From positions 29,537-93,536 of the forward strand of contig JAKAFW010000011.1 of assembly GCA_021817845.1 (NCBI GenBank): 64,000 nt of DNA, given 5' to 3'. A program made the position numbers and the translations under genes. The DNA comes from FEN-1297 sp021817845. GTDB lineage: Bacteria > Bacteroidota > Ignavibacteria > Ignavibacteriales > Ignavibacteriaceae. Shown here in pieces: positions 8,789 through 18,200 of this stretch; the first letter of the stretch is position 1, and each line of letters opens with the position of its first letter. Under the pieces are notes generated by a model. The model had not been told where the DNA came from and did no database searches. It was given only the letters and a program-made list of their open reading frames with translations.

Positions 8789-8863
8789 TCGGGGTGCCCG
8801 GATTCGAACCGGGGACCTCTTCGTCCCGAACGAAGCGCGCTAACCGGGCTGCGCTACACCCCG
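8789..8863 (-). tRNA. tRNA-Pro (anticodon CGG)
   Basis: The minus strand folds into a complete 75-base cloverleaf. Acceptor CGGGGTG pairs with CACCCCG and the discriminator is A. The D arm is GCGC/GCGC, the anticodon arm CTTCG-TTCGGGA-CGAAG, the variable loop AGGTC, and the T arm CCCGG-TTCGAAT-CCGGG. The loop gives anticodon CGG, which reads CCG proline codons, and the body (C1-G72 pair) is typical of bacterial tRNA-Pro. CCA is not encoded. Confidence 0.93.
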
Positions 8864-8946
8864 AAAACATATTTTGAAATAAAAATTGATAAATAAAAAG
8901 AACAAACTGAACACTTTATAATTTTCAGATAAATTAAAATTCCATA

Positions 8947-9003
8947 AACCGGGGACCTTCCCGATTGAATCGGGACGCGCTAACCGGGCTGCGCTACACC
9001 CCG
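8947..9003 (-). pseudogene. 5' fragment of a broken tRNA gene (acceptor to T-loop)
   Basis: On the minus strand this begins CGGGGTGTAGCGCAGCCCGG, identical to the start of tRNA-Pro. It continues through the TCCCG-ATTCAAT-CGGGA anticodon arm also found at 8489-8543, and breaks off after the first T-stem strand and GGTT. The 3' T-stem strand and acceptor are missing. With the fragment at 8489-8543 it would make one full tRNA-like sequence whose apparent anticodon is TCA. Confidence 0.75.
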
Positions 9004-9199
9004 TGTTTGTGAAAGTAATAGTTAATTTAAATTAATTATTTTTTTGCAAAAACAAAGATAGATTGTTTTAAATAAAATGCCAAGTAACCTTAACACTTGA
9101 TTTTAACTCCTAAAAGATTAATTTTATACAAGTTATTCTAATAAGTTGCAAGTTATTATATTGTAACATTTTATTCGTACAATTATTGAAGGGTTAAAA

Positions 9200-10342
9200 A
9201 TGAAAAAGTATTTTCTTGTGATGTTGTTTTCTTTCTCTATCCTGCTTGCCGACAATTTATTTGCTCAGCAAACGACTTCAAAATATGATTGGTTAGCTCA
9301 AAATAGTTGGAACTTTGGGTTTGGCTTTACTTATCCAAGATATATTAGTTTTAACTCATACTCTAATGATAAATTGGGTACTCAATTTGGAGGATACCTG
9401 TCCCTCCAAAGAAACTTTACCGAACATGTCGGCTTAAGGTTAGAGGGCAATTATATTTTTCTCAAAGATACAAGAGATGATATTAAAAATAATGTTCTTG
9501 AAGCTAATTTTGATTTGATTTATTATCTTGTGCCCGCCGAGTATATTTCACCTTATCTCGGAGTAGGAATTGGTGGATTCTCGAATTCAATTACAGGCTC
9601 ACGTATAGCAAATCTAAATAAAAATCATATCGATTATCAAATGAATCTTTTGTTTGGAGCTGAGTGGGGACTTAGCCCGGATTGGAAGATAAAAACCGAG
9701 ATTGATTATCATACACCTTCCACAAACTCATTTGACGGAGTTTATGGAACAATTGGGAATGGGCTATTAGGCGGTAATTTGGATTCATATATGACATTTG
9801 ACATAGGTGCTGTTTATTATTTTGGTAAAGGACCTCAATCTCACTTGTCTGATATGTATGATGGCGTAGGCGTTGTTGATTATGGAAAAATAGAAGATAT
9901 AGTTAAAAAATATCAAACCCAACCTACGGAAGTTGATTACAATAGGATCGAAGATATAGTTAAGAAGAATACTCCTGCTGTTGTAAGCAACGCCCCTGCT
10001 CCAACTAATTGGGTGCTGATTGGAGTTAATTTTGATTTTAATAGAGCTACACTCAAACCCGAATCAATGCCGATTCTTTATAACGCTGCAGAAACATTGC
10101 TACAAAACCCGGGTGTAAATGTTGAAATTCAAGGATATACCGACAATATCGGTTCCGATAAATACAATAAAAAGTTGTCGCTTAAAAGAGCCGAAGCGGT
10201 GAAGCAATTCTTGGTTGCTAAAGGTGTTGATGCAAGTAGATTGACTACTGCCGGATTGGGTGAAGAAAATCCGATTGTTTCAAATAAGACTGCTGAAGGC
10301 AGGGCTCTAAACAGAAGAATTGAGTTTAAGGTCATTAAATAA
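9200..10342 (+). CDS. OmpA-family outer-membrane protein
   Basis: A 380-residue outer-membrane protein. A signal peptide (residues 1-22, ending L-F-A-Q) precedes an N-terminal beta-barrel of about 200 residues rich in alternating aromatic strands. A linker follows with a duplicated segment, V-D-Y-x-x-I-E-D-I-V-K-K, at about residues 228-239 and 246-257. The C-terminal OmpA peptidoglycan-binding domain begins near residue 275 with V-N-F-D-F-N-R-A-T-L-K and has Y-T-D-N-I-G-S and the final N-R-R-I-E-F. It probably anchors the outer membrane to the cell wall. It is a single gene ending in a hairpin. Confidence 0.93.
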   Translation: MKKYFLVMLFSFSILLADNLFAQQTTSKYDWLAQNSWNFGFGFTYPRYISFNSYSNDKLGTQFGGYLSLQRNFTEHVGLRLEGNYIFLKDTRDDIKNNVLEANFDLIYYLVPAEYISPYLGVGIGGFSNSITGSRIANLNKNHIDYQMNLLFGAEWGLSPDWKIKTEIDYHTPSTNSFDGVYGTIGNGLLGGNLDSYMTFDIGAVYYFGKGPQSHLSDMYDGVGVVDYGKIEDIVKKYQTQPTEVDYNRIEDIVKKNTPAVVSNAPAPTNWVLIGVNFDFNRATLKPESMPILYNAAETLLQNPGVNVEIQGYTDNIGSDKYNKKLSLKRAEAVKQFLVAKGVDASRLTTAGLGEENPIVSNKTAEGRALNRRIEFKVIK

Positions 10343-10366
10343 TTTTTGAATAAAATAATATTTTTA

Positions 10367-10391
10367 AGGGATCTCAAATTTTGAGATCCCT
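10367..10391 (+). terminator. Hairpin after the OmpA-family gene
   Basis: AGGGATCTC and GAGATCCCT form a 9-bp stem around a 7-base loop, 24 bases after the stop codon. The following sequence is T-rich but has no clean U-run, so intrinsic termination is plausible rather than certain. Confidence 0.55.
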
Positions 10392-10899
10392 AAATATTTA
10401 TTTAATTAAGCCCACCTCTAATAACGCACATGTCAAACCAAGTAGAATAATGGAATATTTGGGTATTTCCCACTATTATACCATTCCATTCATCCCTCAT
10501 CCTTCTTCTACCTAACACTTTTGTCAATTTTGTCACACCTTAGTCTTTTTCCCTTATATTTTTCCCATTTCTACCAGGCTTCTAACAAGCCTATGACAAG
10601 CCTCCACCAGGCCTATAATTCTTATCTAAAAATTGCAGAAAAAATAGTATGACAAAATGGCCGATACTTATTCACCTAAGTAAAACTTTGGACAGATTTT
10701 TCATTGTAAAGCACTAAATGCTGCGTTCAATAAAAATGAAGGATAATTAATGACTTTTAGAAAGCTATTTGGAAAGTTTTATCAAACTGGGGTATCAAAA
10801 AATATAGTTTAGAGATTGCGATTCCTCAAGTAATATTAAGCTTTACTTTTAGATTTATTATGTTTAATTTTATTAAAGAAATGAAAATTAACCTTTAAC
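10392..10899. other. Intergenic region with dispersed repeats
   Basis: No gene is supported in this stretch. Around 10441-10495 there is a TGGAATAT/ACCATTCCATTC motif of the dispersed ATTCCA repeat family. Bases 10526-10634 match, in inverse orientation, 58366-58475. This second element contains AAGCCT/AGGCCT motifs (ACAAGCC-TATGACAAGCC-TCCACCAGGCC). The rest shows nothing I can interpret. Confidence 0.6.
10526..10634 (+). repeat. Dispersed intergenic repeat, copy 1
   Basis: Starts AATTTTGTCACACCTTAGTC and contains TATGACAAGCCTCCACCAGG and TAATTCTTATCTAAAA. The reverse complement of 58366-58475 carries the same blocks in the same order, with a small deletion and several substitutions. Confidence 0.7.
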
Positions 10900-10996
10900 T
10901 CTGTCCCGAGAGATAGAAAAGGATGAAGATGAAATTAAATAAAAAAATTATAAGGTAACCTCCAAGGAAAACTTTTCCACGGAGGATTTTTTTTAT
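10900..10996 (+). promoter_or_regulatory. Likely pyr attenuator leader with leader ORF and RBS-sequestering hairpin
   Basis: Immediately upstream of pyrR, TCCCGAGAGATAGAAAAGGA (10904-10923) resembles the PyrR-binding loop pattern (TCC-x-GAGAGG...AAGGA). A tiny ORF follows (ATG 10923 or 10929, M-K-L-N-K-K-I-I-R, stop 10956-10958). Its stop abuts CCTCC at 10959-10963. CCTCC-AA-GGAAAA pairs with TTTTCC-AC-GGAGG, and eight Ts follow closely (10987-10994). The hairpin therefore looks like an intrinsic terminator and also hides the pyrR Shine-Dalgarno GGAGG (10981-10985). Control by PyrR/UMP or by leader-peptide translation is inferred. Confidence 0.65.
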
Positions 10997-11542
10997 ATGA
11001 ATATAAAATCAAAATTAGTCGATCAAAATGGGCTTGAGAGAATTGTAACCAGAATAGCACATGAGATTCTTGAACGTAATAAAGGCTCCAAAAATCTTGT
11101 GCTGATGGGTATGAGAACTCGCGGGGAATATCTTGCCAAGAGGCTATTTGAAAAGATCAAAGAAATCGAAAAGATAGAGCTTCCTTTTGGTATTTTGGAC
11201 GTTACGTTATACCGCGATGATTTTAGAGTCCGGCTTAAGCAGCCCGAAGTATCGGTATCAAATATTACTTTCAACATAAATGAAAAAGATATCATCCTTG
11301 TTGATGATGTGCTTTTCACTGGACGTACAGTTAGATCAGCACTAAATGCTATAATGGATATGGGCAGACCTAACACGATCCAACTTTTTGTCTTAGTAGA
11401 TCGCGGGCATCGTGAACTTCCGATTCGTGCAGATTATGTTGGGAAAAATATCCCTACTTCTATTAACGAAGAAGTAAAAGTCAAAATGTCGGAAGTTGAC
11501 GGCGAAGATGCAATTTATTTAATGGAAATGGAAAACAATTAA
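10997..11542 (+). CDS. pyrR: Bifunctional pyrimidine operon regulator / uracil phosphoribosyltransferase PyrR
   Basis: A 181-residue PRTase-fold protein of normal PyrR length. The PRPP-binding motif D-D-V-L-F-T-G-R-T-V-R-S-A lies at about residues 101-113, and D-V-T-L-Y-R-D-D and V-D-R-G-H-R-E-L-P-I-R-A-D are typical of PyrR rather than Upp. Family knowledge: PyrR binds leader RNA when UMP is present and causes attenuation, and it has weak UPRTase activity. It is the first gene of pyrR-pyrB-pyrC, and the upstream leader carries a terminator-like hairpin, which supports a regulatory role. Confidence 0.93.
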   Translation: MNIKSKLVDQNGLERIVTRIAHEILERNKGSKNLVLMGMRTRGEYLAKRLFEKIKEIEKIELPFGILDVTLYRDDFRVRLKQPEVSVSNITFNINEKDIILVDDVLFTGRTVRSALNAIMDMGRPNTIQLFVLVDRGHRELPIRADYVGKNIPTSINEEVKVKMSEVDGEDAIYLMEMENN

Positions 11543-11553
11543 ACAAATGAGAA

Positions 11554-12480
11554 ATGATTATGCCTTTATCTAACAGACATTTGTTAGGCCTACAAGGGGT
11601 TCCAAAAGAAGATATTCAATTAATTCTAGACACTGCATCTACATTTAGGGAAGTGTTGGAAAGACCAATTAAAAGGGTTCCTACACTACAAGGAAAAACA
11701 GTTGTTAATCTTTTTTATGAAAGCTCCACAAGGACAAGAATTTCATTTGAGCTAGCGGAAAAGAGATTGTCGGCAGATTCAATAAATTTTGCTATCTCCT
11801 CTAGTAGCGTTAGCAAAGGAGAATCGTTTAAAGATACAATAAAAAATATTGAGGCGATGAAAGTCGATATGGTTGTTGTTAGGCATTCCGCTGCGGGGAC
11901 GCCTCTTTATTTGACTAAAATCTCAGATGCTAATATTATTAATGCTGGCGATGGAATACACGAACATCCGACTCAAGGATTGCTAGATATGTATTCCATT
12001 AGAGAAAAACTTAGAAAAATTGAAGGACTGAAAGTGTGCATTGTTGGTGATGTCGCCCATAGCAGAGTCGCATTATCTAATATCTATGGTTTAAAAACAA
12101 TGGGTGCAGAAGTCTCTGTATGCGGTCCTTCTACAATGATTCCTAAAAATATTGAGGACCTCGGGGTCAAAGTAATTTATAATATTGACGAGGCTATTCA
12201 GGAAAATGATGTCTTAAATGTTTTGCGTATTCAACTTGAAAGAAAAGCACGGGAATATTTCCCTTCTATCAGAGAATATGCAAAATATTTTGGAATTACT
12301 GAGGAACGCCTGGAAAAAAACGGTAAGGATATTTTAATTCTTCACCCCGGTCCAATCAACCGCGGCGTTGAGCTATCCTCCGGCGTAGCCGACGGGTTGA
12401 ATCAAATAATATTGAAGCAAGTTACTAATGGCGTAGCAGTTAGAATGGCTGTTTTATACTTACTTGGAACTTTGAATTAG
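11554..12480 (+). CDS. pyrB: Aspartate carbamoyltransferase catalytic chain
   Basis: A 308-residue ATCase catalytic chain that joins carbamoyl phosphate and aspartate in pyrimidine synthesis. It has the carbamoyl-phosphate motif S-S-T-R-T-R-I-S-F-E, H-P-T-Q-G-L-L-D, V-G-D-V-A-H-S-R-V and H-P-G-P-I-N-R-G-V-E near the C-terminus. No pyrI regulatory chain is present here. A second ATG six bases downstream (11560) could also be the start. It lies 11 bases after pyrR and 10 before pyrC. Confidence 0.95.
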   Translation: MIMPLSNRHLLGLQGVPKEDIQLILDTASTFREVLERPIKRVPTLQGKTVVNLFYESSTRTRISFELAEKRLSADSINFAISSSSVSKGESFKDTIKNIEAMKVDMVVVRHSAAGTPLYLTKISDANIINAGDGIHEHPTQGLLDMYSIREKLRKIEGLKVCIVGDVAHSRVALSNIYGLKTMGAEVSVCGPSTMIPKNIEDLGVKVIYNIDEAIQENDVLNVLRIQLERKAREYFPSIREYAKYFGITEERLEKNGKDILILHPGPINRGVELSSGVADGLNQIILKQVTNGVAVRMAVLYLLGTLN

Positions 12481-12490
12481 CGGAGTAAAA

Positions 12491-13783
12491 ATGAAAGTTA
12501 TCCTAAAAAATGTTTCACTTTTTCATCCGGTACAAAAAATTGATGAAAAGGGAATAGATATTCTTCTTACTGATGGTGTTATTTCAAAAATCGGTAAAAT
12601 AAATCCTGAAGAAATTTCCGGTGCTAAGGTTTTTGATCTTTCAAACAAACACATCGTGCCTGGTTTTTTTGATATGCATGTCCATTTAAGAGAGCCGGGA
12701 AGGGAAGATGAAGAAACAGTGCAATCGGGCTGTAATGCCGCTGCTAACGGCGGTTTTACCGGAATTGCTTGCATGCCGAATACTGAGCCGGCAATCGATT
12801 CCGCCGAGGTGGTAAGTTTTATTAAGAAGCAATCAAAAGATCACCTAGTTGATGTCGAAGTTATCGGAGCTGCAACTTTGGGTCGTAAGGGAGAATATAT
12901 TTCCCCTATGGCTGAACTTTATGAAGCTGGCGTCGTTGGCTTTTCGGATGACGGTGTCGCAATAAAAACTTCAGGAATTTTGAAACGGGCTTTTGAATAT
13001 TCTAAAATGTATAATGTCCCAATCATAGAACACTGCGAAGATGAGACTTTATCAGGCGGAGCTATGAATGAAGGTCTCAACTCAACTATGCTTGGTTTGC
13101 CACCTATTCCATCTGTAGCTGAAGAATTAATTGTAATTAGAGATATCTTGCTTGCGGAATATACCGGCGGAAAAATTCATATTGCTCATTTAAGCACGAA
13201 AAAATCAGTCGAAATGGTCCGCGAAGCAAAACAAAAAGGAATTTCTGTAACTTCCGAGGTTACGCCTCATCATTTTACTTTGATCGACGACTCGCTAAAA
13301 ACTTATGATACAAATTTCAAGATGAATCCACCATTAAGGACTAAAGCCGATGTTGATGAAATACTTCTTGGGTTAAAGGACGGAACGATTGATTGTATTG
13401 CAAGTGACCACGCACCTCATTCCGCCGAAGAAAAGGAAGCAGAGTTTGAACATGCACCTAATGGAATTACGGGACTGGAAACTCAAGTAGGATTGGCATT
13501 AACAGAATTATATCACAAAAAAATAATTACCCTCGGACAACTTATTGAAAAAATGTCCATCAATCCAAGGAAAATATTAAATCTGCCGGTTCCGAATTTT
13601 GAAGTAGGACAAATAGCGAATTTTACAATTCTTGATTTAACTGAAATCTTTACTTTTGACATTAATAGATCAAAAAGCAAATCTAAAAATTCTCCGTTCG
13701 ATAAAAGACTACTTACTGGAAAAGCACTGGGAGTAATTAACAAATCAAAAATGTTTTACCAGGATGAATTCTTGAATTTATGA
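12491..13783 (+). CDS. pyrC: Dihydroorotase
   Basis: A 430-residue class I dihydroorotase (amidohydrolase fold) that cyclises carbamoyl aspartate to dihydroorotate. The metal motif D-M-H-V-H-L-R-E-P-G lies near residue 58, H-C-E-D near 178, histidine H-I-A-H-L-S near 230, and S-D-H-A-P-H-S near 304, as in active enzymes of this class. It is the last gene of the pyr operon; the carbamoyl-phosphate synthase and later pathway genes are not in the window. Confidence 0.95.
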   Translation: MKVILKNVSLFHPVQKIDEKGIDILLTDGVISKIGKINPEEISGAKVFDLSNKHIVPGFFDMHVHLREPGREDEETVQSGCNAAANGGFTGIACMPNTEPAIDSAEVVSFIKKQSKDHLVDVEVIGAATLGRKGEYISPMAELYEAGVVGFSDDGVAIKTSGILKRAFEYSKMYNVPIIEHCEDETLSGGAMNEGLNSTMLGLPPIPSVAEELIVIRDILLAEYTGGKIHIAHLSTKKSVEMVREAKQKGISVTSEVTPHHFTLIDDSLKTYDTNFKMNPPLRTKADVDEILLGLKDGTIDCIASDHAPHSAEEKEAEFEHAPNGITGLETQVGLALTELYHKKIITLGQLIEKMSINPRKILNLPVPNFEVGQIANFTILDLTEIFTFDINRSKSKSKNSPFDKRLLTGKALGVINKSKMFYQDEFLNL

Positions 13784-13929
13784 GCACATTTCAAAAAATA
13801 TTTTAGTACAAGATGTTCATTATAGTATACAAATAATAAGCAATTCTTTCTTTTTTTGAGTAAACTTAACCAATTTGTTTGGCATCTATTTTGATTTTAA
13901 TGTGTATAACAATTTCTTAAGGTATCCAA

Positions 13930-14739
13930 ATGAGAAAAATTATATTATTTACATCCGCATTCTTATCAATTTCTATTCTTGCTTCTTGTAATAAGGTTAA
14001 TCCAGTAATGAATAACCAGCCACCTTCACCTCCCACTGGTGTTCAGGTTATAAACGGAGATAATACAGTGGAAATTACCTGGAATAAGAATCCGGAAAGC
14101 GATATTGCCGGGTATAATATTTATTATGCCCTGAGTTATAATGGAAAGTACACCCTAATTGGTACAACAAAAAATAATTATTATGATGATAACGGTGCTC
14201 AAAACAGCATCACAATTTATTACGCCGTTACTGCCTATGATTTTAATGGAAATGAAAGCGCATTAAGCCCCGATAACGTAAGCGCTACTCCGCGTCCAGA
14301 AGGTTTTAATGAGACAGTTTTCGATTATAGGAACTTCCCTAATACCGGTGGATTTTCATTTACAACCTTTAGTGATGTGGCATATAATGATTCTACAGCC
14401 GATTTCTTTTTTGAAAATTATAATGGAAACTTTTATATAGATGTTTGGACTGATTCCGATATTCAGGATATGGGACCGACTAATAATATTTATGATATTA
14501 GCTATGCTCCTACTTCTGGTTGGTCCCCGACAAAAGATGCTGCCGCTATTGTTGGGCATACCTATGTAATTTGGACTTGGGACAATCACTATGCAAAAAT
14601 TCGAGTTAGCAACATAACTAATGAGAGAATGGTTTTTGATTGGGCTTTCCAAGCGGTAGCTAAAAATAATCAGCTTAAACGTTCAAATATTTCCAAAGTA
14701 AGAGGCACGTTGGAAGAGTCCAAATTAAATAGGCGTTAA
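13930..14739 (+). CDS. Lipoprotein with fibronectin type III domain
   Basis: A 269-residue predicted lipoprotein. A signal peptide ends in the lipobox I-L-A-S-C (Cys about residue 20). A fibronectin type III-like domain follows (about residues 35-118; V-E-I-T-W-N-K-N-P-E-S-D-I-A-G-Y-N-I-Y-Y pattern). The C-terminal 150 residues are rich in Asn, Asp and aromatic residues and resemble no family I can name. It stands alone between pyrC and the DUF4783-like gene. Surface or periplasmic binding is possible, but the function is unknown. Confidence 0.85.
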   Translation: MRKIILFTSAFLSISILASCNKVNPVMNNQPPSPPTGVQVINGDNTVEITWNKNPESDIAGYNIYYALSYNGKYTLIGTTKNNYYDDNGAQNSITIYYAVTAYDFNGNESALSPDNVSATPRPEGFNETVFDYRNFPNTGGFSFTTFSDVAYNDSTADFFFENYNGNFYIDVWTDSDIQDMGPTNNIYDISYAPTSGWSPTKDAAAIVGHTYVIWTWDNHYAKIRVSNITNERMVFDWAFQAVAKNNQLKRSNISKVRGTLEESKLNRR

Positions 14740-14836
14740 AGTAACAGAGTCGAAGAATTACTTTTTTACTCTTGGAGCTTCAATTAATTCCAAAGTAGAC
14801 TTATTTAATTTAATTACTTAAATTTGCTCAAAATAA

Positions 14837-15292
14837 ATGATAAGAATAAGATTTCAAATATTATTAATATTTTTTACTCTTGGGATTGTTAGCTCACTGA
14901 TGATTGCTCAGGAAAATAAACTAAATGATAAAGCTGAAGGAATCTATAATCAAAATCCTGCTTTTATTTTCAGTGAAATTGAAAATGGAATTTCTGCAGG
15001 AAAAGTGAGAATGATTTCAAAATATCTAAGCGCTCAAACTTATATAAATTTATTTAACGGCATAACAGGATATTACAGTTCAAATCAAGCATATTATGTC
15101 CTTGTAGATTTTTTCAAATTATACCGGGTTACTTATTTTAATTTCGATAATGTTCATACTGACGAAGGCAATCCTTTTGCTACTGGAACATATAAATATC
15201 TTTTTAGAGGAAAGCATGAAACTTCGGAAGTTTATGTCTCCTTAAAGCATGTCGGCAAAAGATGGAAAATTACTCAGATAACTATTAACTGA
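14837..15292 (+). CDS. DUF4783-like secreted protein
   Basis: A 151-residue protein with an N-terminal signal peptide (ends about residue 25, S-L-M-I-A-Q). The remainder resembles the DUF4783 (NTF2/SnoaL-like cone) family of Bacteroidota: a V-R-M-I-S-K-Y-L-S-like helix, Y-Y-S-S-N-Q-A-Y-Y-V-L-x-D-F-F, and a G-T-Y-K-Y-L-F-R-G sheet. The biochemical function of that family is unknown. The stop codon overlaps the start of the sensor kinase, so the two are co-expressed; a periplasmic accessory or sensory role is only a guess. Confidence 0.8.
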   Translation: MIRIRFQILLIFFTLGIVSSLMIAQENKLNDKAEGIYNQNPAFIFSEIENGISAGKVRMISKYLSAQTYINLFNGITGYYSSNQAYYVLVDFFKLYRVTYFNFDNVHTDEGNPFATGTYKYLFRGKHETSEVYVSLKHVGKRWKITQITIN

Positions 15293-18200
15293 TGTATCAA
15301 AAACTTTTCAATAAAATTAAAGGCGATAGAATATATTTTGCTATCGTCTTTTTTATTTTAATTTTGATTTTTACTTCTGGTATCATTACACCTATTCTTG
15401 TAAAAAATCTTGAAGATAATTGGGAAAAAATATTATCCGGCAAGATTCTAAAAATTCAAAATTCAGTAACCTATCTTTATAAGCAAAAAGAAAATAATCT
15501 AGTAACTCTTGAAAAAAAATTTAAGTCGGAATTACGAAGCACTCTCAATCCTCAAAATTCATCCTATGCCTCTCTGCTTAAACTTGTAAATATGGATCGA
15601 TATAAAAAATTATCCATTGAAGTCCTTGCACCAAACGGAAAACTGATTGCATGGAATAACCAGATTGCAGTTCCGCAAATTGATATTTTACCTCTGTCTT
15701 ATCCCGCCGGCGAAGCACATTTTTATTCAACGGAACTAATTACTTATTTAACTGTTACCGATACAATCTTCATTGACAGCGATCAATTTTATTTTGTTGT
15801 CAGCGATCCCATTGAAAAACATTTTTCTTTGCAAAATCCATACTTTGAGAACATTAATTTTACAAAAGAAATATCAGCAAAATATTTAACTCAATTTGAT
15901 ATTGCCTTCAACCCCTTTGAAGAAAAAACTAATGATGGAAGGAAATATTCGTTTGATTTGACTAATAATAACGGTGATAAAATTGGCTTGGTAACTTTCT
16001 ATAAGCCTGCTTTAAATATTGCTGTGAGCACATTATATGAAACAGTAAACACAATTCAATCAATATTAATGTCGCTTGGATTCTTGTTTGTAGGGTTAGG
16101 ATTCAGAAAGGACTTTTATAATCTTAAGTATAGAGTGTCTAAATTTATACTTCTGACTTTTTATTTGGTGACCTTTAGGTTATTACTTTTCTATACCGGT
16201 TTTCCAACCGGTTTGTTGGAAGGAAATCTCGTAGACCCGGCATATTTTTCTTCAACTTTTGGTGGAGGTATCGTAAAATCGCCGATTGAATTTTTGATAT
16301 CGTCGTTATTCTTTTTATTAATAATTATCAAAGGATATCAATATTTCCAAAGTTATCTTCATTTTGGAATGAGCAAGATCTCACTACAGAAAAAATATTT
16401 CTGGATTTATCTTTTTCTAGTTTCTGTATTGTTCTTCTGGGCTATTAGAGGCTTAAGTGCCACAATTAAAAGTGTAATCTTTGATTCAACTCTAAGATAC
16501 TTTAAGGAACCGAACTTAATCCCAAATCTTCCTTCAATAATCATGAACCTTAGTGCTCTTATTTTTGGAATCTCTGTTGTAGTAGTTTTGTGCGGTCTTC
16601 TTTTATACCTAACTTCTTTTTTTAATGAAAGCGATAGTAAGAAACAAAAGAAAGTGCTTCTTTATCTTTATTTCTATTTTCAAGTTTTTGGCGTGATTTT
16701 TTTGTTATATGAAAATGAACCACTAATTACTCCGGTTATAAGTTTCCTTTTTATTACCATTGTTTTTATCCTTACTTATCAAATTCATTTTGTTAAGGTT
16801 AGCGAAGGTTTCTATTATATATGTGTCGCAATCGCCGCATCCGTACTAACAATAACTTTGATGAATTATTTTAACATTGAATTAGAAAAACAATCGTTAA
16901 AAACTACTGCATTAGAAATTAACAGACCGAACGATAATCTTTTGCGTTTTTTAATTAAGGAAACTTTGTCTAATTCGGCGAAGAATCAAAAAATAATTGA
17001 TAGCTTCAATAATGGCAGTACAAACTATAGTGCAGAAGCTTTCAAATTATGGGCAGAAAGTTCACTTCAAAAGGAATCCATAAATTCTTCGTTAGGGATT
17101 TATGATAAAAACTTAAACCCCCTTGGAAATTTTTCAATAGGGATTAATCCAAAATCTATTAATATCAAACAATTTATTAATGATAATACTACTATCCCGA
17201 AATTGGTTGAAATAAATCAACCCGGAGATACAGTAAAGAAGGTTGTATTAGGGATTATTCCGATTATGGATCGAGGAATAAAGGTGGGATACTTATCTGC
17301 TGTTATCGGCTATGATCTTAAAACTTTGTTTGTGAATGATATTCCCGATTTCTTAGAATCAAAAAACAACAATATCAATTCAGTTCTTGATATTGCAAAT
17401 TTAAAGATATTTTTATTTAATGATTCAAAATTAGCTCAAGTTTACGGAGATATTTATCCCTCCCGGAATCAAATAAAACCTATACTTAGCGCTGATTTTA
17501 ACGGTGATAACGAAGCATGGTTTAATCTCTCCTTAAATGGTCAGAATTTTTTTATTTTTGCCATCAAAACAAATCAAAACGGTGTCGAAAAAATTACAGC
17601 TGTTGCAGCAAGGGATAAAAAAATATCATGGGACCTATTTAATTTTTTCAAAATATTCTTGATCCATAGCATATTCATCATTGTATTTTCATTATTAGTT
17701 TTTGCAACAAACGTAAGGAAAATTAAATATACTTTCAGGACTCAACTTCTGATTGCTTTCTTATTTGTTTCAATAATTCCTGTTTTAATTCTTGCAATTT
17801 ACAATCGTCAAATAATTGAAGATAAAAGGCGCTCGGCTATTCTTGACGAGCTGAACGAAAGAACTGTTTATCTTGAAAATAATATAAGAGAAGAGTTTCA
17901 CGAAGGCAAAACAGCCAATTATATAATTGCATTTCAAAATGCGGCAAGAGACATGAATATTTCTTTCGCTATTTATGACGGCAACAATCAATTCTATAAT
18001 TCACGGGATCAATTTTATAAAAGCGGTCTTTTCACGGACAGATTAAATCCTCAAGTATATTATGCACTAAATTATCTAAACTACCGGGAATATTTAACTC
18101 AAGAACGGATTGAGAATTTTGTTTATGATTCATATTATAAAATATTTAACCTCGGTGACAGACCCTTCATTATCGGTGTGAACGATGCCTTTAATAAAGT

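Noticed and set aside
8489..9003. Selenocysteine tRNA (anticodon TCA)
   Set aside because: The apparent TCA lies in broken fragments with a tRNA-Pro body. There is no long variable arm or extended acceptor, and TGA is used as a normal stop by several genes here.
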